Assembly (NCBI GenBank): GCA_029260985.1
Contig: JAJDCE010000047.1
Span: 1-5,255 of the forward strand
DNA length: 5,255 bases
Origin: Patescibacteria group bacterium
GTDB lineage: Bacteria; Patescibacteriota; Gracilibacteria; UM-FILTER-43-11
Direction: 5' to 3'
Shown here: positions 1-4,358 of the stretch, in pieces
Numbering within the stretch: the stretch's first letter is position 1
Layout of the letters: every line of letters starts with the position of its first letter
Position numbers and translations under genes: made by a program
The notes under the pieces: generated by a model
What the model saw: only the letters and a program-made list of their open reading frames with translations
Told to the model about the DNA's origin: nothing
Databases searched by the model: none

Positions 1-1
1 A

Positions 2-640
2 AAGAGGCCTACAACCTATGTAGTACTTGAACAGCTTCAGAAAAAGGGAATTGTTTCATATAGCAAAAAGGGGAAATTGACTTATTTTCAAGCGCTTAAT
101 CCACATTCACTACTTGAAGGTCAATATAATAAATACAATGCACTCGAAAAAGCCCTACCGGAGCTATTACAGCTACATCAACTATATACGGCTACACCTC
201 AAATGACAGTTTTCGAAGGCAAAGAGGGTTTTATTAGAATTATGGAAGATACACTGACAGCCAAGGAGGATTTATTAGTATGGGCTGATGTTGAATTAGC
301 CACCTCTACAATACTTGAGGATTACTACCCAACCTATATTAGAAAAAAAGTAGCTGACAATGTTTGGGTACGTGGTGTTTGCTGCTATGACAATACAGCA
401 TTAAAATTCAAGCAAAAAGGAAAGGCTGAGCTCAGAGAATTATATCTTATACCTAAAGATAAATTCCCTTTTAAAAATGAAATCAATATTTATGACGATA
501 AGGTTGCCATACTTTCCCACCAGGACCAAGTAGGCGTAATTATTCAAAATCAGGATATTGCTGATACTCAAAAAGCCATATTTAAATTAGGTTTTGAATA
601 CGCAAAGATACTTGAAAAGGAGAACTACGGTGAGATTTAA
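2..640 (+). CDS. TrmB-family transcriptional regulator, 5' end outside window
   Basis: The frame is open from base 2 to a TAA at 638-640, giving 212 residues with the start codon off the left edge. The first residues, RPTTYVVLEQLQKKGIVSY, are the recognition-helix end and wing of a TrmB-type winged helix-turn-helix. From about 'FEGKEGFIRIMEDTL' the protein follows the PLD-like C-terminal sensor domain of TrmB regulators, ending in 'INIYDDKVAILSHQDQVGVI' and an 'IADTQKAIFKLGFEYAK' helix. Such proteins are DNA-binding repressors or activators, and in Archaea some respond to sugars; the ligand here is unknown. A TTG at 77 could be mistaken for a start, but the HTH continues upstream of it in frame, so it is internal. 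The gene precedes the first attC-like site by 173 nt in the same orientation, so it may itself be a cassette gene or may be the chromosomal edge of the array. The family call is firm and the regulated target is not visible. Confidence 0.85.
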   Translation, partial: KRPTTYVVLEQLQKKGIVSYSKKGKLTYFQALNPHSLLEGQYNKYNALEKALPELLQLHQLYTATPQMTVFEGKEGFIRIMEDTLTAKEDLLVWADVELATSTILEDYYPTYIRKKVADNVWVRGVCCYDNTALKFKQKGKAELRELYLIPKDKFPFKNEINIYDDKVAILSHQDQVGVIIQNQDIADTQKAIFKLGFEYAKILEKENYGEI

Positions 641-812
641 TTACCACAACCTCGTTCAAAAAAACAAATTTATGTTTATGTTAGTTGTTGTATAAAGCCT
701 ATTAAAAGGTTCTATTAGATGAAAAATATTTTTTGAACTCGCTCCCTCCGGTCACGCCCCGCTGCGCTCTCACCCGTCATGTTAGGATATTTTAACATGC
801 CGGACTCGGGGC
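641..812. repeat. Non-coding stretch with nested inverted repeats, possible attC remnant
   Basis: No gene is seen here. Three inverted repeats are present: GTTCAAAAAA (654-663) with TTTTTTGAAC (729-738); ACGCCCCG (754-761) with CGGGGCGT (807-814), an 8-bp perfect stem; and inside the latter a hairpin CATGTTA (778-784) with TAACATG (793-799). The segment 740-777 is much richer in G+C than its surroundings. The inner hairpin resembles the inner hairpins of the attC-like sites further right (ATGTT, then an A/T-rich run ending TAACAT). The stem runs directly into the outer box of the next site at 813, so this may be a broken or composite earlier site. Bases 704-728 match a motif that precedes the second site. 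A role as transcription terminator for the TrmB gene is possible but the elements are not in terminator order. Confidence 0.45.
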
Positions 813-931
813 GTATAACTGCAGTATATGCGGCTTATTACCTCAGCTCGGTAAACGCCCACATTTGCCACTTGTAAGCCTTCGGCATATTATACAAGTA
901 ACAAACGTCGCATATACTGCAAACGTTGTGC
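813..931 (+). other. attC-like recombination site 1
   Basis: The left outer box GTATAAC (813-819) faces the right outer box GTTGTGC (925-931), paired apart from two G-T type wobbles. Directly inside is a 13-bp perfect stem, TGCAGTATATGCG (820-832) with CGCATATACTGCA (909-921). Bases AAC (922-924) are left unpaired on the right side only. The interior holds TTACC/GGTAA (838-842, 850-854) and ACTTGTA/TACAAGT (870-876, 893-899) hairpins. Length (119 nt), box-stem-loop order and one-sided bulge match integron attC sites, which are recognised as folded bottom-strand hairpins by IntI integrases. The right box differs from GTTRRRY at its fifth base (T instead of a purine). Confidence 0.6.
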
Positions 932-999
932 AAAATACTGCCCATTTTTCTGGTACATTAATGCGTTTTAGATAAGGTACTTTTTAGAACATTTTTTTT
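925..999 (+). repeat. Cassette leader repeat, copy A
   Basis: This ~75-nt segment starts at the GTTGT box of site 1 and is nearly identical to 4254-4329 after site 3. Shared blocks in order are AAATACTGCCCATTTTTCTG, TTAATGC, TTTTAGATAAGGTAC and TTTTAGAACATTTTT, with small indels between. An inverted relative sits at 2957-3004. Different cassettes in an integron normally have unrelated 5' ends, so a common leader is notable. It may be a mobile promoter segment or part of the recombination substrate. Confidence 0.8.
951..959 (+). promoter_or_regulatory. Possible extended -10 promoter in leader copy A
   Basis: TGGTACATT reads as TG-n-TACATT, an extended -10 element. The aligned position in leader copy B reads TG-a-TATACT, so the TGn element is kept while neighbouring bases differ. 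No good -35 is seen. If used, transcripts would begin near 966 and carry a leader of about 115 nt before the ATG at 1083. A TATAAT at 1036-1041 without a well-spaced -35 is an alternative. Confidence 0.3.
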
Positions 1000-1082
1000 G
1001 ATCCACCATTTACAAAATATAATTATTCATTAATATATAATCCTTTATCCAAATCCTTAAGAATTGGATTAATTTAAACCGA

Positions 1083-2918
1083 ATGATGAGTGAAAATCAA
1101 ATTGACGAACATACAACAAGATTACTAGACACAATTGAGAGTGCCAAATTCGACAAAGCTCTTTTAGAAGAATTGAATAAGTCAGGTTATTCTCAGGATC
1201 AGCTTGAGAAACTCGCAGATGAATTAATGCGAGGAGTGCTGGATGACCATCTGACCTGCAAAGAAATAAGAAATATTTTGCGTCGCCATTTTAAATCTAA
1301 AAAACCACGTGCACGCAAGCTTGTAATGGGGTATAGAAAAGAATTGGTAAAGTGGTTAGGGCAAAATAACAATCTTCCACATCCCCCTCAATTAACTTTG
1401 CAACAACTGCCTCCAATAGATAGTGATACGTTTTCGCAGTATATAGATCAATTGTTAGAATTAAAAAGACGCATGGCTGATCAAACAACCCAATTATTTC
1501 CACATTTACGCCAAGAGACTGAAAACCATTCGTTAACAGATGCGATTAATTCGGCCGAAAGCATTGAAGCATCAGGAAAACTTATGAAAGAATTGCAAAG
1601 AGATAACGAGCAAGCTGCTATTGAAATGGAATTTGGCATAGTATCACCCTGCAAAAACGTAGTGCATGTGTTGGCTGAATTTATTAGTCAGAGCGAAGAA
1701 AATGCTTTGCTAGTTTTTTTAAGAATTCTGGATACCCAAAGCGAAGTAGATTTGGCTGATTTCGATGATTTAACCACTGCCTGCTTAAGCCGATTAGCAA
1801 ATAATACACATTTTGTGCGGAGTCTAATTCATTTAATCGATCAGAATCTATTTGATCGCAATCCGGCTAAGCAAATTCAATTTATTTTATTGTTCCAGTT
1901 AATGCGTCGACTGATCGACACGGAAATCGCTGATACTTGGCAAGGACAGGAGCCAGCGGTAGATTTCTCTCAACCGCGAAACAGCAGTATATTAACGTAT
2001 CACTTGCATAATGAAGGTGCCGACGATGAATCACCCAACAGAGATTTTAATATAAATCTACGCATTCCAGCACAACATTTACCAGCGCATTGGAATAATC
2101 ATCGTTTAGTTAATCCAAGTAGTAACGAGGAATTTCAAGACATGGCACAGTTGTTGGATCAACAGCAAATCGAATTAAGAGATACGGAATCCGAAATTTA
2201 TACCAATGCCCTAAGGCATCATCGGTGCTATGCCTTAGATTTTGCCAGAATGAAAATCACAGAAATCCCAGAAACGGAAAATAAGGAAATTTGGTTTCAC
2301 TTTTTTCATCATCACGAAATGACAGATGGCGAAATTGGGGTTGAGGTTATTGTTGATGGTGCGAGCATTGTATATTTCATTACAAATGATGCTATTGAGA
2401 TGCGTGGTACTGGCAACTATTTGCCTCGTGGAGGTCGGGGTTTACAGAGTTTGGAAGTCAACAACCAGCTTGATCAACGTTATGGTGAACCGGCTTTGCG
2501 ACAATGGGCGAGCCCGCATGCCATTCAGAACTTACATTATTACATGCTCAAATATGCGCATGCATTGCTGGTGGAGCCACGTTCCATTACAGAATCAAGT
2601 CATGACTCGCAACATCACGATCTAACCAATAACCGTTTTGGAATCCGCTTAAGTGAGTATTCAAGTGAAGTCACCATTCCGTCGGTTTCAGCAGAGAGCC
2701 AATCTAGCAATCAGCTATCAAGGCGAGTTACGGTTTATCATGGTGTAAGTGGTCATATTCGTAATTTGCGAGCTGGACATCGAGCTTCACCCGAAGCTGT
2801 CACAGAGGCTCAAAGACAAAACATTTTTCTCACCCCAGGCCAGACATACGTTCAACCACACACACGTGGAACTGAGCTGGCGGAAAAAATTGATTCTGAT
2901 AAAAAGGTTCGCTCTTAG
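1083..2918 (+). CDS. Large cassette protein of unknown family (611 aa)
   Basis: I do not recognise this family. The frame begins ATG ATG AGT, so the start may be 1083 or 1086; no clear ribosome binding site precedes either. It ends in TAG. There is no signal peptide or membrane segment, so it is probably cytoplasmic. Residues 1-110 and 120-300 look mainly helical and charged. Around 404-412 lies WFHFFHHHE, followed by strand-rich sequence and a glycine-arginine loop (PRGGRG, about 448-453). The C-terminus is set apart by a low-complexity Ser/Gln linker (about 530-547). It contains YHGVSGHIRNL (552-562), GHRASPEAV and LTPGQTYVQPHTRG (583-596), which looks like a small conserved tail domain. 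Histidine and glutamine are frequent, and G+C appears higher than in the next cassette, suggesting separate acquisition. It is the only gene of cassette 1, lying between the leader repeat and attC-like site 2. The frame's length, without stops, supports a real gene; its function is unknown. Confidence 0.85.
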   Translation: MMSENQIDEHTTRLLDTIESAKFDKALLEELNKSGYSQDQLEKLADELMRGVLDDHLTCKEIRNILRRHFKSKKPRARKLVMGYRKELVKWLGQNNNLPHPPQLTLQQLPPIDSDTFSQYIDQLLELKRRMADQTTQLFPHLRQETENHSLTDAINSAESIEASGKLMKELQRDNEQAAIEMEFGIVSPCKNVVHVLAEFISQSEENALLVFLRILDTQSEVDLADFDDLTTACLSRLANNTHFVRSLIHLIDQNLFDRNPAKQIQFILLFQLMRRLIDTEIADTWQGQEPAVDFSQPRNSSILTYHLHNEGADDESPNRDFNINLRIPAQHLPAHWNNHRLVNPSSNEEFQDMAQLLDQQQIELRDTESEIYTNALRHHRCYALDFARMKITEIPETENKEIWFHFFHHHEMTDGEIGVEVIVDGASIVYFITNDAIEMRGTGNYLPRGGRGLQSLEVNNQLDQRYGEPALRQWASPHAIQNLHYYMLKYAHALLVEPRSITESSHDSQHHDLTNNRFGIRLSEYSSEVTIPSVSAESQSSNQLSRRVTVYHGVSGHIRNLRAGHRASPEAVTEAQRQNIFLTPGQTYVQPHTRGTELAEKIDSDKKVRS

Positions 2919-2956
2919 TCGGCCATCATTATCTAAAAAATGAATAAAAAAATGTT

Positions 2957-3004
2957 AAAAATGTTCTAAAAGACTCTATTGGATTGAAAAATAGGCAGTA
3001 CTAC
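2957..3004 (-). repeat. Inverted copy of the cassette leader at the end of cassette 1
   Basis: AAAAATGTTCTAAAAG (2957-2972) is the reverse complement of the leader block CTTTTTAGAACATTTTT, with one indel. GAAAAATAGGCAGTA (2986-3000) is the reverse complement of TACTGCCCATTTTTC (936-950) with one mismatch. The spacing between blocks is 13 nt here and 29 nt in the leader. Immediately to the right is GTACAAC (3005-3011), the complement of a GTTGTAC box. Cassette 1 is therefore bounded by imperfect inverted repeats. Confidence 0.75.
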
Positions 3005-3145
3005 GTACAACTCTGTATAAGTGGTTCGTGTATTTTACCTTATTTTAGACTAAATTTCGGTGAGTAAAATACACTCACCCAAATTTACCAATGTTGAGGA
3101 AAAATTATAACATTGGTAAACTTCACTTATACAGAAACGTTGTGG
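3005..3145 (+). other. attC-like recombination site 2
   Basis: The left box GTACAAC (3005-3011) faces the right box GTTGTGG (3139-3145). The stem is a perfect 12 bp, TCTGTATAAGTG (3012-3023) with CACTTATACAGA (3124-3135), and AAC (3136-3138) bulges on the right side. The interior branches into GTGTATTTTAC/GTAAAATACAC (3028-3038, 3064-3074), with a competing hairpin GGTGAGT/ACTCACC (3059-3065, 3073-3079), and TTTACCAATGTT/AACATTGGTAAA (3084-3095, 3109-3120). At 141 nt it is at the long end of known attC sites. The bulge side sets the same orientation as sites 1 and 3, although the flanking leader-like motif is inverted here. Confidence 0.65.
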
Positions 3146-3161
3146 AACATAAAATGTATTG

Positions 3162-3199
3162 TTCTAGTAATCAAATATCGATATACTTGCCCACTAGAA
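3162..3199. promoter_or_regulatory. Dyad operator candidate upstream of the HEPN operon
   Basis: TTCTAGT (3162-3168) and ACTAGAA (3193-3199) form a perfect 7-bp dyad with a 24-nt gap. Almost concentric inside it is the palindrome ATATCGATAT (3175-3184). The right arm falls in the spacer between the -35 and -10 of the predicted promoter and the palindrome abuts the -35, so a protein bound here would block transcription. This layout fits autoregulation by the operon's own products, which is an inference. Confidence 0.45.
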
Positions 3200-3215
3200 T
3201 TAAAATCATTATACT
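3187..3215 (+). promoter_or_regulatory. Sigma-70-type promoter of the HEPN operon
   Basis: TTGCCC (3187-3192, 4 of 6 to TTGACA) is followed after exactly 17 nt by TATACT (3210-3215, 5 of 6 to TATAAT). Transcription would begin near 3222, leaving only about 13 nt before the ATG at 3235, so the message would be nearly leaderless; no Shine-Dalgarno is seen. The promoter lies within the cassette, so the operon need not depend on an external array promoter. Confidence 0.5.
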
Positions 3216-3234
3216 TTATTCGTAAAATAAAAGT

Positions 3235-3726
3235 ATGAGCATGACTACCTCGTCAAAAAAAGGTGTTTCCACCAACACTGACTGGATATTAAAACCGCGT
3301 GTCGAAGAAAAAACCAAGAAGTGGTACTCGGCTGATGAAATGATTGATGCTTATTTTAAAGGTAGAAAAGATCAGAAAGATGAAAGCGAAAAAATATTGT
3401 ATGAAAAATTCGAAAAGAATTTACAACAAGCAAAGGAAATTACAGCTGATTTTTTCGCATTAATCATGGCTGAGCATAAAATCAAGTGTAAATTTGCCAA
3501 ATTAAGAGCAAATAGAATCACTGATTTTGATGCAATTATTGTAGTTAGTCAGTCTGATTTTATATCAGACGAATTCAAGAAAATTTATTCACTTGCTAGA
3601 AAAAAGAAAGAAGAAGTGAACACAAACACATTTCAAATATCTTTTACTTTTATGCCGGAAACAAAAAACATAGATGAAAATAAATTATTATCTGATGGTT
3701 TTATATTAAGATATGGCGGAAAGTAA
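3235..3726 (+). CDS. HEPN partner, possible degenerate nucleotidyltransferase-fold protein (163 aa)
   Basis: First gene of the cassette 2 operon. The start could be ATG 3235 or ATG 3241 (MSM); the former sits 20 nt after the predicted -10. Residues 28-80 are charged and helical (KKWYSADEMIDAYFKGR, then a long Lys/Glu helix). Residues 84-141 read as strand (KCKFAKLR), loop, TDFDAIIVV (96-104), helix (113-128), strand (FQISFTFMP, 133-141). This beta-loop-beta-alpha-beta order and the D97-F-D99 pair resemble the core of MNT-type nucleotidyltransferases, but the Gly-Ser motif expected before it is absent and the third strand lacks an acidic residue. It may therefore be a catalytically dead relative or an unrelated fold. 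Its last 14 nt overlap the HEPN gene, implying coupled translation and matched amounts. By analogy with MntA/HepT pairs it would be the antitoxin or a regulatory partner; that role is inferred. The gene itself is well supported. Confidence 0.8.
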   Translation: MSMTTSSKKGVSTNTDWILKPRVEEKTKKWYSADEMIDAYFKGRKDQKDESEKILYEKFEKNLQQAKEITADFFALIMAEHKIKCKFAKLRANRITDFDAIIVVSQSDFISDEFKKIYSLARKKKEEVNTNTFQISFTFMPETKNIDENKLLSDGFILRYGGK

Positions 3727-4114
3727 AAGTTTAGAACATGCGGGGCATAACGAAAAGGTTTGTAAATATCTTGATAGAAAACCAGCTTTTTTGGATTGGG
3801 TCATAACAACTGCATTTTACTCTGCCATGCATTACCTAGAGCATAAGCTTTTCCCGCTTAAAATGAAGAACGGAAAAAGAGAAATCAAAATGAAAAATTT
3901 TGAAGAATATTATATGCTTTATGGTAAGGACGACGGAAGGCATAAGGCATTCTCAAAATTAGTTGAACGTGAACATCCAGACATTTCTGATGACTACAAT
4001 AAATTGAAGGATATTTCATGGACAGCTAGATACCATAAATATCAATACAATAGAACAATATCTAATCATGCCAAAACCATGTTAGATAATATTAAAACTG
4101 ACTGTTTAAAATAA
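3713..4114 (+). CDS. HEPN-like domain protein, candidate ribonuclease toxin (133 aa)
   Basis: Second gene of the cassette 2 operon, starting inside the upstream gene (14-nt overlap) and ending in TAA 23 nt before attC-like site 3. The protein is an all-helical single domain. It begins HAGHNEKVCKYLD, followed by the helix DWVITTAFYSAMHYLEHKL (28-46), a Lys-rich loop, a helix with H77 and R86 (HKAFSKLVEREHP), and DISDDYNKLKDISWTARY (90-107). This pattern is typical of small HEPN-like proteins. R114-TISN-H119 fits the RX4-6H signature of HEPN ribonucleases, although its place near the C-terminus means it could be coincidental, and H77 or R106 are other candidate functional residues. HEPN proteins of this size often act as RNA-cleaving toxins or in phage defence with an upstream partner, which the context supports. 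It may also be a non-catalytic binding domain. Confidence 0.8.
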   Translation: MAESKSLEHAGHNEKVCKYLDRKPAFLDWVITTAFYSAMHYLEHKLFPLKMKNGKREIKMKNFEEYYMLYGKDDGRHKAFSKLVEREHPDISDDYNKLKDISWTARYHKYQYNRTISNHAKTMLDNIKTDCLK

Positions 4115-4136
4115 GAGGTTAAATACATTTTACATC

Positions 4137-4260
4137 CCACAACTGCGGTATGCACGCCTCTCCCTCGATGCCTCGCTATCGACCAAAAATCACAATGTTT
4201 ACGCCTATCGGCGTGATATTATAACATTGTGATTCTTCGCACATACCGCATACGTTGTAC
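4137..4260 (+). other. attC-like recombination site 3
   Basis: The left box CCACAAC (4137-4143) faces the right box GTTGTAC (4254-4260). The stem is TGCGGTATG (4144-4152) with CATACCGCA (4242-4250), 9 bp perfect, and TAC (4251-4253) bulges on the right. The interior has a perfect 12-bp arm, AATCACAATGTT (4188-4199) with AACATTGTGATT (4223-4234), capped by ACGCC/GGCGT (4201-4205, 4210-4214). The segment 4154-4184 (CTCTCCCTCGATGCCTCGC and around) is unpaired and G+C-rich, like 740-777. Its length of 124 nt and its architecture match sites 1 and 2. Confidence 0.65.
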
Positions 4261-4329
4261 GAAATACTGCCCATTTTTCTGATATACTTAATGCACTTTT
4301 AGATAAGGTACTTTTAGAACATTTTTAAC
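4254..4329 (+). repeat. Cassette leader repeat, copy B
   Basis: Second copy of the leader seen at 925-999, again beginning at the GTTGT box of a site. The longest shared block is AAATACTGCCCATTTTTCTG, followed by a short variable stretch and then CTTTTAGATAAGGTAC and TTTTAGAACATTTTT. It precedes the cassette 3 gene by 29 nt, whereas copy A lies 83 nt from its gene. This shows that the leader is tied to the site and not to the coding sequence. Confidence 0.8.
4280..4288 (+). promoter_or_regulatory. Possible extended -10 promoter in leader copy B
   Basis: TGATATACT contains TG-n-TATACT, a good extended -10 (5 of 6 to TATAAT plus TGn). No -35 with acceptable spacing is seen, which an extended -10 can tolerate. 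A start near 4295 would give a 5' untranslated leader of about 64 nt for the cassette 3 gene. The equivalent position in leader copy A is also TGn plus a weaker hexamer. Confidence 0.4.
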
Positions 4330-4358
4330 AATTTAAGATATTTAACTAAACTACAGCT

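Noticed and set aside
77..79. TTG as start codon of the TrmB gene
   Set aside because: The frame continues upstream to base 2 and encodes the expected part of the winged helix, so the start lies outside the window.
654..738. Rho-independent terminator for the TrmB gene from GTTCAAAAAA/TTTTTTGAAC
   Set aside because: The arms are A/T-rich and separated by 65 nt, and the T run belongs to the arm and does not follow a G+C-rich hairpin.
1297..1503. 68-codon open frame on the - strand
   Set aside because: Lies wholly inside the 611-aa gene, with no promoter, ribosome binding site or recognisable protein.
2326..2625. 99-codon + strand frame inside the large cassette gene
   Set aside because: Out-of-frame shadow; its sequence is Met/Cys/Leu-rich without domain character, while the overlapping frame is continuous.
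2749..2943. 64-codon + strand frame over the end of cassette 1 gene
   Set aside because: Mostly overlaps the large gene in another frame and has no recognisable features or start signals.
930..3004. Insertion sequence with terminal inverted repeats
   Set aside because: The inverted ends are real, but the enclosed protein has no visible transposase motif, the ends are interrupted and unequally spaced, and no target duplication is evident.
813..4260. CRISPR array
   Set aside because: The palindromic units are 119-141 nt, only share architecture, and are separated by kilobases carrying genes; there are no short regular repeats and spacers.
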